Below are positions 1 through 10,032 of a stretch of 64,000 nucleotides of DNA, one piece after another. Both the position numbers and the translations under genes were made by a program. Source of the DNA: Saprospiraceae bacterium (GTDB taxonomy: Bacteria > Bacteroidota > Bacteroidia > Chitinophagales > Saprospiraceae); the NCBI GenBank assembly GCA_029251525.1, contig JAQXDE010000066.1, forward strand, positions 124,001 through 188,000, read 5' to 3'. Each line of letters starts with the position of its first letter. Within the stretch, counting starts at the first letter, position 1. The notes under the pieces were generated by a model. The model did not search any database. It saw only the letters and a program-made list of their open reading frames with translations, and had not been told where the DNA came from.

Positions 1-3000
1 GATGCCAAAGTGGTGCAAGGCGATAATCCATACATCGTTTTATATTTTTCAGATCCATTAAGTAAGTCTCAAGATTTGACAGGATTGATTTCCTTGGTTG
101 GAAAAAAACGAAAACTGAAATATATGATTAATGGAAGCGAGGTAAGTATTTATCCTCAAGGGAAATCTGCCGGAGTGATGACCGTGAAAGCAGCTTTAGG
201 CATTAAAAGCGCCACTGGTTATAAAATGAAAAATGATAGCGAGTGGAAGTTAGTTTTAAAACAAAAAAAACCACGTGTGCGTCTTGTTGGTAACGGAGTC
301 ATCATGCCTAATTCGAAAGGGTTGATGTTTCCATTCGACGCGGTGAATTTAAATTATATAGATGTTGAGATAATTAAAATTTTTAATAATAATGTATTAC
401 AATTTTTGCAAAATAATGAAGTGGATGGATGGTATAATTTAAATCAAGTGGGACGAATTATAATGCAGAAACAAATTCAATTATCCAAACTTAATCCAGA
501 TGCCAATGCTAAAGATTGGACTCATTATGCGTTGGATTTAAGTGATTTGATAAAAGATGATCCACACGCGATTTATCAAGTAAGTATGGGCATTCGTCCG
601 GAGTATTCAACTTACAATTGTGATGGAGAGGATGAAACGGCTGAGGAGAAAAAAGTAGTTACTGACCCATTTTTTAAAAATGATGGAAAGAAATTCAAAT
701 CAATTTGGAATTCCTACAGAAGTAATTACAAAGGTTACAGATATGAGCATCGAAATGATCCTTGTTTCCCAGCTTACTATAGTTCGAACCGGTTTGTTCG
801 TAGGAATGTCTTGGCTTCCGATATGGGAATTTTGGTAAAAAGAGGCTCAGATGCGAGTTATATGATTGCAGTGACTGACTTGCGAACGACTCAGTCAATG
901 GAAAGTGTAAATTTAGAATTTTATGATTATCAGCAACAATTAATAAAATCAGTAATAACTGATAACCAAGGAATGGCTGTCATCGAGTTTGATGAAAATC
1001 CATTTGTAGTTATCGCTAACAAAGGAAATCAACGAGGTTATTTGAAATTGATGGATCAAAATTCATTACCATTGGGACGTTTTGATGTTGGAGGAAAATA
1101 TGCACAAAAAGGATTGAAAGGATTTATGTACGGTGAAAGAGGAGTTTGGCGCCCAGGAGATTCTATCTTTTTGAATTTTATATTAGAAGATAAAACGAAT
1201 AAATTACCAAAAGACCATCCTATTACTTTTGAGTTATATGATGTGCGAGGAACATTAAAAGAGAAAAGGGTAGTGTTAGATAACGTGAATAAGGTATACG
1301 CATTGCACACTGCTACTAGTTTGGAAGACCCGACTGGAAATTGGCGAGCGATTGTAAAAGTAGGTGGAGCAAGTTTTACTAAAAATCTTAAAATCGAAAC
1401 GGTTAAACCAAATCGATTAAAAATTAATATGGATTTTGGAAAAGAAAAATTCACCACTGCTGATGCAAAGTTAAAAGGTGATTTGCAAGTCAATTGGTTA
1501 CATGGAGCACCAGCTTCTAATCTGACTACAAAGGTAGAAATGCATTTGACCTCAGCTTCTACCTATTTTAAAAAGTTTAAAGATTTTAGATTTAGTGATC
1601 CAACTAGACGATTTTCTCAACAGCCAAAAACTATTTATGATGGGCCGTTGGATGAAAATGGTTTTACAAAGGTGGAAGCCAATTTAAATGTTAAAAAATC
1701 AGCAACAGGAAAAATCCGTGCAGCTTTTAAAGTGCGTGCTTTTGAAAAAGGAGGAGATGCAAGTGCCGATCAATTTTCTGTCAACTATGATCCCTTCGAT
1801 AGCTATGTTGGTGTGAAGATTCCTAGAAATAAATACCACGAACAACGTATTGATGTAAAGCGAGATGGCGTATTAAATTTTGTAGCAGTCGATGGGGATG
1901 GGAATGCTTTGATAGGTCGAAAATTAAATATTGGATTATATCGAGTGAAATGGAGATGGTGGTGGGATAGCTATAATAATGATTTGATGCAGTACAATTC
2001 TTCTAATCATAAATTGGCAAAAGAAAAAACATCATTAGTAACAGATATTAAAGGTAAAGTTGATTGGAAGATCAATGTAGAAGAGTGGGGGAGATATATG
2101 GTGAGAGTTTGTGATGAAGAAAGTGGACATTGTTCAGGAAGTTTTTTTTATGCAGGATATCCATGGTATGATGATATGGATGGTGATAACGAAGATGATA
2201 GTGACAACTCCAACGCCAATCAGCAGATGCGGCAAGCTGCTGCAATGTTGTCGTTTGTTTCTGATAAAGAAAAATACAGTGTGGGCAACCAGGTGAAATT
2301 AAATATTCCCGCAAGTGAGTCAGGAAGATGTTTGGTTTCAATTGAAAATGGCTCTCGAATTATCGAGACGTATTGGATTGATGCGAAGAAGGGAGATAAT
2401 GAATTTACTTTTATTGCCCAGCCAGATATGACGCCGACAGTTTATGCTCATGTTACATTGATTCAACCACATGCGCAAGTGCAAAATGATTTGCCAATCA
2501 GAATGTATGGTGTAGTTCCGATTCATGTGGAAGATAAAAAAACTCGTTTATATCCAAAAATAAATATGCCATCTGAGCTAAAACCAGAAAAAAGTTTTGC
2601 TCTAAAAGTTTTTGAGGAAAATGGAAAAGCAATGACTTATACCGTTGCGATTGTGGATGATGGATTACTAGATTTGACTCGATTTAAAACACCAGATCCA
2701 TGGAAAACTTTTTATGCAAGAGAAGCGCTTGGTGTGAAAACATGGGATGTATATGATCAAGTCTTGGGAGCTTATGGAGGAAAATTAGAGAGTATTTTAA
2801 GTATTGGAGGTGATGATGAGTTAGAGAAAAAGAAAGACACACAAAAAGCAAATCGTTTCAAACCTGTGGTCGTTCATCTTGGTCCATTTTATTTGGAAAA
2901 GGGAGAAACTGCGACGCACAATATTACAATGCCGAATTATATTGGTTCAGTCCGAGCAATGGTTGTGGCTAGCAAAGATGGAGCATACGGAAATACGGAG

Positions 3001-4935
3001 CAAACTGCACCAGTTCGAAAACCATTGATGTTATTGGCAACGTTACCTAGGGTATTAGGACCAAGTGAAGAATTGAAATTACCCATCAATATTTTTGCGA
3101 TGGATAAAAAAGTCAAAAATGTAAATGTGAAAATAGAGGAGTCTAGTGGTTTAGCACAATTAGTTGGAGGTAGTTCTAAGAATCTTACTTTTTCTAAAAT
3201 TGGAGATCAGTTAGTTACTTTTGATATCAAAGTAAAAGAAGCAATTGGAGTCGCAAAATTTAAAATAATAGCAACTGGTTCTGGTGAAACAGCAACACAA
3301 GAAATTGAAATTCAAGTACGAAATCCAAATCCTTATGTGACTGAAGTTACTGAAAAAGTATTACAGCCGGGTGATGAATGGACTTCCGAATTAATGCCAA
3401 TTGGCGTTGGTGGAACTAATAATGGAACGTTAGAAATTTCTAATATTCCTCCAATTAATTTGGATAAGCGATTAAGATATTTAATTCGATATCCACATGG
3501 TTGTGTTGAGCAAACTACTTCTGGAGCATTTCCACAACTATACGTAAGTAGATTGTTAGATGTGGATGAGCAAATTAAAAAACAGACAGAAAAAAATATT
3601 CGTTCTGCTATAAAGCGTCTGAAAAAATTTCAAACATCTGAGGGTGGAATGTCCTATTGGGCAGGTAATCGGGATAATTCAGATTGGGGAACAAGTTATG
3701 CAGGACACTTCTTGTTAGAGGCGAAAAAATTGGGTTATGAATTGCCATTAAACATGGAAAACCGATGGGTAGATTACCAATCTAGAAAGGCTAGACAATG
3801 GACCAATTCGGTTGAGCAAAATAGTTATTATAAATATTACAATTACAAATGGCGACTGCGACAAAAGCAATTAGATCAATCCTATCGACTCTATGTTTTG
3901 GCACTTTCTGGAAATGCAGAATTAGGAGCGATGAATCAAATGCGTGAGATCAAAGGAATGTATCATGTGGCAACTTGGCGATTGGCTGCAGCTTATGCTT
4001 TGGCAGGAAAGCCAGAAGTAGCAGAGCAAATTATTGTGGATTTGGATTCCAAGGTAGAAGATTATCGAGGTATGTATTTCAGTTATGGATCGGGAGTTAG
4101 AGATGAAGCTATGATTTTAGAGACTTTAACGTTGGTCGGGGATTTGGACGAAGCAGGTGGTGTAGCCAAGCGGATTTCTAAAAGATTGAGTTCTGGAGAA
4201 TGGTTTAGTACCCAAACAATTGCATATAGTTTGATTGCGATTGGGAAATTTGTAGGGGATAATGAAGTTGGAGAAACGTTTAATTTCAAATATAAGATTG
4301 GTAACTCAAAAATGGTTAATGGAGGTTCTAGCAAACCGATGATGCAACTAGATGTTCCAATTGATGGAGTAACTAACCGAACTATTACCACCAAAAATGA
4401 TTCGAAAGGAATTCTTTATGTGAGAGCAGTTTCGACAGGTCAACCACTTGTGGGAGATCAAAAAGAAGAGGATAGTAATTTGCGAATGTCAATCAATTAC
4501 CGAGACATGAAAGGGAAAAAAATAGACCCATCTTATTTGGTTCAAGGAACTGATTTTGTGGCAGAGGTTACAATTGATAATCCTGGTTACCGATACCGAT
4601 TAGATGAAATGGCATTGACACAAGTGTTTCCTTCAGGGTGGGAAATTCATAATTCCAGAATGAGTAATATGAACACCTTCCAAAACTCAACTCGTCCTGA
4701 ATATCAAGATATTCGAGATGACCGAGTTTTGACTTATTTTGATATTTATCGAAATAGAGAACATACATACAGAGTACAATTGAATGCCTCTTATCAAGGA
4801 AAATATTATTTGCCAACCACCTATTGTGAAGCTATGTATGATAATGATATTTATTCTCGAATACCCGGGAAATGGGTTAAGGTAGGTGCTAAAAAGCAAG
4901 TATTTAATATTGAAGTAGGCGACACCTCGGAGTAA
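1..4935 (+). CDS. Bacterial alpha-2-macroglobulin family protein with thioester (5' end outside window)
   Basis: The frame is open from the first base, so the N-terminus and any signal peptide lie upstream; at least 1,641 residues are present. Counting from the first possible start in the window (position 10), macroglobulin-like beta domains fill the first ~900 residues. An acidic, Asp/Asn-rich stretch at about residues 717-740 may be an exposed loop. The conserved A2M block, with FKPVVVHLGPFYL and MPNYIGSVRAMVVA, lies at about 900-1050. The thioester motif GCVEQ follows (Cys at residue 1165, bases 3502-3504), then the alpha-helical thioester domain. Family knowledge: bacterial A2Ms are envelope or periplasmic protease traps that cross-link attackers through the Cys-Gln thioester. 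Here the CxEQ motif is intact, so the trap is probably active. In many bacteria the gene sits beside pbpC, but that side is not visible. A strong hairpin terminator follows the stop. Confidence 0.93.
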   Translation, partial: DAKVVQGDNPYIVLYFSDPLSKSQDLTGLISLVGKKRKLKYMINGSEVSIYPQGKSAGVMTVKAALGIKSATGYKMKNDSEWKLVLKQKKPRVRLVGNGVIMPNSKGLMFPFDAVNLNYIDVEIIKIFNNNVLQFLQNNEVDGWYNLNQVGRIIMQKQIQLSKLNPDANAKDWTHYALDLSDLIKDDPHAIYQVSMGIRPEYSTYNCDGEDETAEEKKVVTDPFFKNDGKKFKSIWNSYRSNYKGYRYEHRNDPCFPAYYSSNRFVRRNVLASDMGILVKRGSDASYMIAVTDLRTTQSMESVNLEFYDYQQQLIKSVITDNQGMAVIEFDENPFVVIANKGNQRGYLKLMDQNSLPLGRFDVGGKYAQKGLKGFMYGERGVWRPGDSIFLNFILEDKTNKLPKDHPITFELYDVRGTLKEKRVVLDNVNKVYALHTATSLEDPTGNWRAIVKVGGASFTKNLKIETVKPNRLKINMDFGKEKFTTADAKLKGDLQVNWLHGAPASNLTTKVEMHLTSASTYFKKFKDFRFSDPTRRFSQQPKTIYDGPLDENGFTKVEANLNVKKSATGKIRAAFKVRAFEKGGDASADQFSVNYDPFDSYVGVKIPRNKYHEQRIDVKRDGVLNFVAVDGDGNALIGRKLNIGLYRVKWRWWWDSYNNDLMQYNSSNHKLAKEKTSLVTDIKGKVDWKINVEEWGRYMVRVCDEESGHCSGSFFYAGYPWYDDMDGDNEDDSDNSNANQQMRQAAAMLSFVSDKEKYSVGNQVKLNIPASESGRCLVSIENGSRIIETYWIDAKKGDNEFTFIAQPDMTPTVYAHVTLIQPHAQVQNDLPIRMYGVVPIHVEDKKTRLYPKINMPSELKPEKSFALKVFEENGKAMTYTVAIVDDGLLDLTRFKTPDPWKTFYAREALGVKTWDVYDQVLGAYGGKLESILSIGGDDELEKKKDTQKANRFKPVVVHLGPFYLEKGETATHNITMPNYIGSVRAMVVASKDGAYGNTEQTAPVRKPLMLLATLPRVLGPSEELKLPINIFAMDKKVKNVNVKIEESSGLAQLVGGSSKNLTFSKIGDQLVTFDIKVKEAIGVAKFKIIATGSGETATQEIEIQVRNPNPYVTEVTEKVLQPGDEWTSELMPIGVGGTNNGTLEISNIPPINLDKRLRYLIRYPHGCVEQTTSGAFPQLYVSRLLDVDEQIKKQTEKNIRSAIKRLKKFQTSEGGMSYWAGNRDNSDWGTSYAGHFLLEAKKLGYELPLNMENRWVDYQSRKARQWTNSVEQNSYYKYYNYKWRLRQKQLDQSYRLYVLALSGNAELGAMNQMREIKGMYHVATWRLAAAYALAGKPEVAEQIIVDLDSKVEDYRGMYFSYGSGVRDEAMILETLTLVGDLDEAGGVAKRISKRLSSGEWFSTQTIAYSLIAIGKFVGDNEVGETFNFKYKIGNSKMVNGGSSKPMMQLDVPIDGVTNRTITTKNDSKGILYVRAVSTGQPLVGDQKEEDSNLRMSINYRDMKGKKIDPSYLVQGTDFVAEVTIDNPGYRYRLDEMALTQVFPSGWEIHNSRMSNMNTFQNSTRPEYQDIRDDRVLTYFDIYRNREHTYRVQLNASYQGKYYLPTTYCEAMYDNDIYSRIPGKWVKVGAKKQVFNIEVGDTSE

Positions 4936-4948
4936 AATAGAAGGTAAA

Positions 4949-4988
4949 AAGTATCGGATACCTTCTAGGTATCCGATACTTAACTTTT
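4949..4988 (+). terminator. Rho-independent terminator of the A2M gene
   Basis: A perfect 14-bp inverted repeat (4949-4962 with 4968-4981) encloses a 5-base loop and is followed by a T-rich run. It begins 13 bases after the A2M stop codon. Confidence 0.85.
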
Positions 4989-5006
4989 TGCTTAATAACT
5001 TTAAAG

Positions 5007-5084
5007 TTAGTTATTTCCAAATTTTATATAATCCAAGATTTCATCAATTTGGTCATTCGTAAAAGCTGGAAAATCTGTCATCAT
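5007..5084 (-). pseudogene. C-terminal relic of a cytochrome c domain (possible)
   Basis: The minus strand reads MMTDFPAFTNDQIDEILDYI followed by five residues and a stop. This resembles the last helix of small mono-haem cytochromes c, where a Met axial-ligand region is followed by a final helix of the type IDxIIxYI. No CxxCH haem motif or longer frame precedes it; stop codons appear immediately upstream. It is probably the tail of a decayed gene, but it is short enough to be coincidence. Confidence 0.35.
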
Positions 5085-5577
5085 ATCCAAATTTTACTAG
5101 GATAAAGACTTTGTTTACTCATCTTCCGTAGCAATAAATGATTACGAATCTATCTTTGTAAATTTTCACAATTCTTATCCCATCTTTCTTGTCTATCTAT
5201 GTAAGAGTTGTATCTACCATTTTTGCTTTCATATTTTTAGAATGACAAGAATCGAAATAGGTTGATAATGAATTTTTTATTTAATAAAAATAGAAGGTGG
5301 AATTTATACTTTTTTAGCCTCAAGTAATTCCAAAAAATCTTCTTCTCTGTTTTTTATTATTATTGAACATTGTGAGATTACAAAAAAAGTAGAGCTTAAA
5401 TTGTAAAATTTAATTCGGTAGATTTTTTTGGTGAAGTCGGGTATCCCAAATAAAAGTATTTTAAGTAAATATAATTCATCACTTTTGCTTAAACACTTGA
5501 AAAGTTAGGATGGAGAAAAATAGAAAATAGATTGGAAGTTAAAATATTTCTTCAATTTTGATAAAAACTAATTGGAA

Positions 5578-5619
5578 ATAACATGCAGCAACCTTTTAAA
5601 GCGGGATACTGCATGTTAT
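5578..5619 (-). terminator. Hairpin downstream of the aldo/keto reductase
   Basis: An 11-bp perfect inverted repeat (5578-5588 with 5609-5619) lies just past the stop codon of the minus-strand reductase gene. There is no strong T tract right after the stem, so terminator function is likely but not certain. Confidence 0.5.
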
Positions 5620-5622
5620 CTT

Positions 5623-6606
5623 TTAAAACATAGGATGTTCTGGTTTATTTTCTAAAATATCTTCAATCTGTTGATTCACCTCTGCTGTGATTTTTGGAAT
5701 AATCTCCAATGATGTTAAAGTTTCTTCAAGGTGATGTCGTTTTGATGCACCTAGGATAACCGTGCTCACATTCGGATTTTTCGCACACCAAGCAATTGCT
5801 AATTTTGCTAAGCTTGTTCCTAGATCATCAGCCAATTTATTTAATTTTCTGCAGAGACTTAATCGGTGTGGATCAAGAGATCGTTGTTTTAACCATTCCA
5901 AACCAGCCATTCCTAATCTAGTTCCTTCAGGCATTTGACCGATATATTTATCTGTTAAAACCCCAGATGCCAAAGGCGACCAAATGGTTGTTCCCATTCC
6001 AACTGTTTTGTAAATTTGATTAAACTCTACTTCTACTTTTTCTCGATGAAACATATTGTACTGAGGTTGTTCCATGGTCGGTCCAATTAGTCGATACTCT
6101 TTAGCAACCATATGGGCTTCCATAATTTCCTGAGCACTCCATTCTGACGTACCCCAATAAAATATTTTCCCTTGCTGAATTAAATGATTCATTGTACGGA
6201 CAGTCTCCTCAATTGGCGTATTTTTATCAGGTCGATGACAATAGTATAAATCCAAATATTCTACTTGCAATCTTTTCAAAGCACCATTGCACGCTTCTAC
6301 CAAATGCTTTCGATTCAAACCGAGTTGTGTGGGTAACTTCCCCCCATTTCCAAAAAAAGCTTTACTTGATACCACATAGCTTGATCTATCCCATCCCATT
6401 TTTCTCAAAATATTTCCCATCACAATTTCTGATTTTCCGTTAGCATAAGTTTCAGCGTTGTCGAAGAAATTAACGCCTTTATCATAAGCTAATTTCATTA
6501 AATCTTCAGCTGTGTCATCACTTATTTGTTTTCCAAAAGTTAACCATGAGCCAAGAGATAGTGCACTAATTTGTAAACCTGATTTCCCGAGTCGTCGATA
6601 TTCCAT
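5623..6606 (-). CDS. Aldo/keto reductase, potassium-channel-beta-like
   Basis: A complete 327-residue NADPH-dependent aldo/keto reductase with a (beta/alpha)8 barrel. The catalytic tetrad is readable as Asp49 and Tyr54 (FFDNAETYANG), Lys82 (VSSKAFFG) and His124 (YYCHRPD). GTSEWSAQEI and EQPQYNMFHREKVE are typical of the Kv-beta/YghZ branch, as is WSPLASGVLTDKY. These enzymes reduce aldehydes and ketones in the cytoplasm; the natural substrate cannot be told from sequence. The gene stands alone, with a divergent lipoprotein gene upstream. The length is normal and nothing is missing. Confidence 0.95.
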   Translation of the reverse strand: MEYRRLGKSGLQISALSLGSWLTFGKQISDDTAEDLMKLAYDKGVNFFDNAETYANGKSEIVMGNILRKMGWDRSSYVVSSKAFFGNGGKLPTQLGLNRKHLVEACNGALKRLQVEYLDLYYCHRPDKNTPIEETVRTMNHLIQQGKIFYWGTSEWSAQEIMEAHMVAKEYRLIGPTMEQPQYNMFHREKVEVEFNQIYKTVGMGTTIWSPLASGVLTDKYIGQMPEGTRLGMAGLEWLKQRSLDPHRLSLCRKLNKLADDLGTSLAKLAIAWCAKNPNVSTVILGASKRHHLEETLTSLEIIPKITAEVNQQIEDILENKPEHPMF

Positions 6607-6862
6607 AGTTTTTTTTTATTATAAAATTGGTTCTTAAATATTGATAATATAAGTATAAATATTGGATTGGAAAAAGAATTTTCTGATCGAATTTCATGTT
6701 GTTAAATTCTTAAAAGTTAGTTTTATTGATTTTAATTTTTAACAAAAAAATAAGGAGCGAGTTAATCCTGGGTTAAAATCATATGTTCTTTTGAGAATAG
6801 AGGTAGTTAGTATATATTTGATGAAAGCAATTTATATTTATTTACATTTATATCTTTTAACT

Positions 6863-7540
6863 ATGAAAACCTTAATCTGTATTCCAGTATTTTTATTTTT
6901 ACTATTTACAAGCTGTAAACAATATTATACCGTTTCTGATTTTGAAGAAAAAACAGTTGACCATCAAACTATTGCAGTCCTTCCATTTGAAATGGTGTAT
7001 AGGGGTATTCCTCCAAAAGAGTTAACTGAAGAAGATATTCAAAGAATCGAAATATTAGAAAGTAAAGCTTTTCAATCATCTTTTTTCAATGGTGTTTTAG
7101 CAAGTACAAGAAAAAGACGGAATCAATTAAGGGTTGATTTTCAACATTATTCAAAAACCATAAAACTATTGAAAGAAAATGAAATAGGCATTAGAGATTC
7201 ATGGGGAGAAGATCCAGCTGAACTTGCTAAATTATTAGGTGTTGATGCGGTGGTAAAAGCTCAAATTGAGAAACGTAGATACATGTCAGATTTGGCGTCT
7301 TATGGAATTGAAGCAGGAGCTCAAATCATTGAAGCTATTACCAATAATCGACTACTTCCATTTATTAATAATCGAAGTAAAACTGTTAAAACTAATTTTA
7401 TTTTAGCTAATCGAGATGATGGAAATGTGTTATGGTCAATTGCCTATGATTTTGATGCTGATTGGAGAAGTACTGCTGAGGATGTTATTGAAATGATTAA
7501 TACTAAATCGGCAAAGAGATTTCCCTATAGAATCAATTAG
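6863..7540 (+). CDS. Predicted lipoprotein with CsgG/LpoB-like fold signature
   Basis: I place the start at 6863 rather than at the upstream ATG at 6791, because the protein then opens with a clean lipoprotein signal, MKTLICIPVFLFLLFTSC, with the lipobox Cys at residue 18. The mature part has the pattern TIAVLPFEMVYRG near the start and LGVDAVVKAQI in the middle, then a strand with VLWSIAYDF. That order (beta strand with VLPF, helix, then LGVDAVV) is seen in the GNA1162, LpoB and CsgG fold group of envelope lipoproteins. No closer family is recognised. It likely sits on a membrane facing the periplasm. It ends in a strong terminator and is transcribed alone. Confidence 0.75.
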   Translation: MKTLICIPVFLFLLFTSCKQYYTVSDFEEKTVDHQTIAVLPFEMVYRGIPPKELTEEDIQRIEILESKAFQSSFFNGVLASTRKRRNQLRVDFQHYSKTIKLLKENEIGIRDSWGEDPAELAKLLGVDAVVKAQIEKRRYMSDLASYGIEAGAQIIEAITNNRLLPFINNRSKTVKTNFILANRDDGNVLWSIAYDFDADWRSTAEDVIEMINTKSAKRFPYRIN

Positions 7541-7583
7541 TTTTTTTAAGACTTTTAGGTACTTAATTAACAATACTTCATTT

Positions 7584-7620
7584 AAAAAGTATTCTCATTA
7601 ATAATGAGAGTGCTTTTTTA
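7584..7620 (+). terminator. Terminator after the CsgG-like lipoprotein
   Basis: A 16-bp stem with a few G-T wobble pairs (7584-7599 with 7603-7618) and a 3-base loop, starting with an A run and ending with a T run. It can act in both directions. Confidence 0.8.
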
Positions 7621-7684
7621 TTTAGATAACAACTCGTTAACAGTTATTAGGTTTCTACAGGCGAAGAATTACTAAAAATGGCCA

Positions 7685-7692
7685 TATATTTG
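7685..7692 (+). promoter_or_regulatory. Bacteroidota -7 promoter element TATATTTG
   Basis: TATATTTG matches the Bacteroidota TAnnTTTG -7 consensus and lies about 31 bases before the DUF5916 start codon. I do not see a clear -33 TTG partner at the usual distance. Confidence 0.5.
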
Positions 7693-7723
7693 TGACAAAA
7701 ACCAAAACTAAATAAAATCAAAA

Positions 7724-9958
7724 ATGAAACATTTTTATACTATATTTTTGTTATTACTTGCTTTTAATGTTTTTGGAAATAACGATAGAGATAATCAAGA
7801 ATTGTATCAGGTTAAAATTAGTCGAGCGACAGATGAAATAAGAGTAGATGGGGTGTTAGATGAAGCATCTTGGAGAGATGCAAAAAAGGCTTCTGATTTT
7901 TGGATGAGTTTTCCAAATGATACAAATAAAGCTGATCCTAAAACTGAAGTTAGATTAACCTATAATGACGATTTCCTTTATGTTTCTGCGGTATGTTATG
8001 ATGATAAAAACTATGTCATTCAATCACTTAAAAGAGATGTCGATTTTTGGGATGGTGATGGTTTTGCGTTTGTCATTGATCCTGTTAATCAAAAGACAAA
8101 TGGTTTCCTTTTTGGAGTGAGTCCACTTGGTGTTCAGATGGAAAGTTTATTATCAGGAAGTGTAGGGGCGAGAGGTTCAAGACCAAGAGGGGTAAATAAT
8201 AGCTGGGACAATAAATGGTTTGCTGAAGTGCAGCATTATGATGATCGTTGGACAGTCGAAATCGCTATTCCTTTCAAATCACTTCGCTATGAACAAGACA
8301 AAACAACTTGGGGTATTAACTTTTTGCGAAGTCATATGGAAACGAATGAATATCATTGTTGGGCAAAAGTGCCAGTTCGTTTCCGAGGAATAGACCTAGG
8401 ATACACTGGAGCTTTGAATTGGGATGCTGCTCCTAAACGAACTAAAGGAAATATAGCAATTATTCCATATGTGACAGGATCGGCAAGTAAAGATTTCGAG
8501 GCAGATTTGACGGAAGATCGAAAGTTGGTTCCTAAAACAAATGCAGGTTTAGATGCTAAAATTGCTATAACTTCTTCCTTGAATTTAGATTTGACAGTAA
8601 ACCCTGATTTTTCCCAAATTGAAGTTGATCAACAAGTCACTAATTTGAGTCGATTCAGTATTCGTTTCCCAGAAAGAAGAACTTTCTTTTTGGAAAATAG
8701 CGACGTTTTTTCTGATTTTGGAACAGGAAGTGCTCGACCTTTTTTCTCCCGAAGAATCGGTTTGGATGAAGATAATAATCAAGTTCCGATTCTGTATGGG
8801 TTACGTTTGAGTGGGAATCTAGATAGAAAATCTAGAGTCGGTTTAATGAATGTTCATACCCAAGGAGACTCCACTAATTATGGTCAAAATTACACAGCCG
8901 CAGCTTTTCATCGAAGAGTTTTTGCTCGTTCAGTACTAAAGGGATATGTTTTGAATCGACAAGCCTTTGATAATACTGATACCCAAAAAGGAGATTTTGG
9001 GAGAAATGCAGGATTAGAATTTACTTATCAATCGAATAATGGAAATACTCGTATTTGGGGAGGATACAATCACTCTTTTAAGGAAGGATATTCGGATAAA
9101 AATTATATGTTAAAAACTGGTTTTAATTTTTCCAATACTAATTGGTCTTCGTGGTTGAGTTATAATTATTTGGGAAATAATTATTTTGCAGATATGGGGT
9201 TTTTACAAAATGTGGAGGATGTCTATGATGCAAATCGAGACACGACTTTCCGACAAGGATATCACTCTCTTTTTACCAATTTAGCTTACACTCATTTTGC
9301 CAAAAATACGAGTAAGTTTAATAGGCATAGGTTCAGTGTTTTTAATAGTTCGAGAGCCACTCCTGGTGGACACCACTACTCGAGGTTTACGCAGGCTGAA
9401 TATGAAATGATGTTTAAAAATCGAAGTAATTTAAAATTTAAGGTAAATAATAACTACATCGAATTGTTTTCCGACTTTTTCTATAGTAGTAAAGATTCTT
9501 TACCAATTGCAAGCTACACTTACAATATTGGAGAAATTGAATATCGCTCTGATTCTCGAAAGTCCCTGGGTTTTGAAGGTCGATTATTATATGGTTCATT
9601 TTACAGCGGAATGCGTTCATCTGTTCGACTTGGTATTAATTATCGAACTCGGCCATGGGGTAATTTTGGGTTACAAGTTGAGTACAATAAATTAGAGTTC
9701 CCTGAACCATTTGCTGATGCTGATTTACTCCTAATTAGTCCAAGAATTGAGATTAATTTCTCGAAAAATATATTTTGGACCACCTTTTTACAATATAATA
9801 CCCAGGCGGATAATTTCAATATCAATAGTCGTTTACAATGGCGTTTCAAACCAATGTCAGATATCTTTTTGGTTTATACGGATAATTATGCAGTAGAAGT
9901 ATTTGGGCAAAAAAATAGAGCTGTAGTGTTTAAAATGAACTATTGGTTAAATTTGTAA
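7724..9958 (+). CDS. DUF5916 outer-membrane protein with CBM9-like N-terminal domain
   Basis: A 744-residue exported protein. Residues 1-18 form a signal peptide. Residues ~30-220 look like a family 9 carbohydrate-binding-type beta sandwich, with IRVDGVLDEASWRDAK and the YNDDFLYVSAVCYD strand; the rest is the DUF5916 region, including DLTVNPDFSQIEVDQQVTNL and FPERRTFFLENSDVF. Alternating aromatic/hydrophobic strands to the last residue (MNYWLNL) indicate an outer-membrane beta barrel. The family is widespread in Bacteroidota, and its function is not established. The N-terminal domain suggests binding of a sugar or other ligand at the cell surface. It has its own promoter and no operon partner. 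Confidence 0.88.
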   Translation: MKHFYTIFLLLLAFNVFGNNDRDNQELYQVKISRATDEIRVDGVLDEASWRDAKKASDFWMSFPNDTNKADPKTEVRLTYNDDFLYVSAVCYDDKNYVIQSLKRDVDFWDGDGFAFVIDPVNQKTNGFLFGVSPLGVQMESLLSGSVGARGSRPRGVNNSWDNKWFAEVQHYDDRWTVEIAIPFKSLRYEQDKTTWGINFLRSHMETNEYHCWAKVPVRFRGIDLGYTGALNWDAAPKRTKGNIAIIPYVTGSASKDFEADLTEDRKLVPKTNAGLDAKIAITSSLNLDLTVNPDFSQIEVDQQVTNLSRFSIRFPERRTFFLENSDVFSDFGTGSARPFFSRRIGLDEDNNQVPILYGLRLSGNLDRKSRVGLMNVHTQGDSTNYGQNYTAAAFHRRVFARSVLKGYVLNRQAFDNTDTQKGDFGRNAGLEFTYQSNNGNTRIWGGYNHSFKEGYSDKNYMLKTGFNFSNTNWSSWLSYNYLGNNYFADMGFLQNVEDVYDANRDTTFRQGYHSLFTNLAYTHFAKNTSKFNRHRFSVFNSSRATPGGHHYSRFTQAEYEMMFKNRSNLKFKVNNNYIELFSDFFYSSKDSLPIASYTYNIGEIEYRSDSRKSLGFEGRLLYGSFYSGMRSSVRLGINYRTRPWGNFGLQVEYNKLEFPEPFADADLLLISPRIEINFSKNIFWTTFLQYNTQADNFNINSRLQWRFKPMSDIFLVYTDNYAVEVFGQKNRAVVFKMNYWLNL

Positions 9959-10032
9959 AAGTATTTTTTTAATAAGATGAAAAGTGTTTTAAATATAGTT
10001 CTTTAGTGTTATAAAAGAAGCTCAAGGGACTT

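Larger units (their letters stand above)
4936..5622. other. Spacer with a possible cytochrome c relic
   Basis: This 690-base spacer holds the A2M terminator, a small minus-strand cytochrome-like tail (separate entry) and a hairpin for the next gene. A 67-codon minus-strand open frame without a start codon at 5304-5504 ends in an acidic, leucine-rich tail. A frame of that length is expected by chance in such AT-rich DNA, and I recognise no family, so I do not call it a gene. Confidence 0.5.

Noticed and set aside
5304-5504. 67-codon minus-strand open frame containing a protein-like stretch
   Set aside because: It has no start codon and no family. In DNA this AT-rich, several frames of this length are expected by chance across the spacers.
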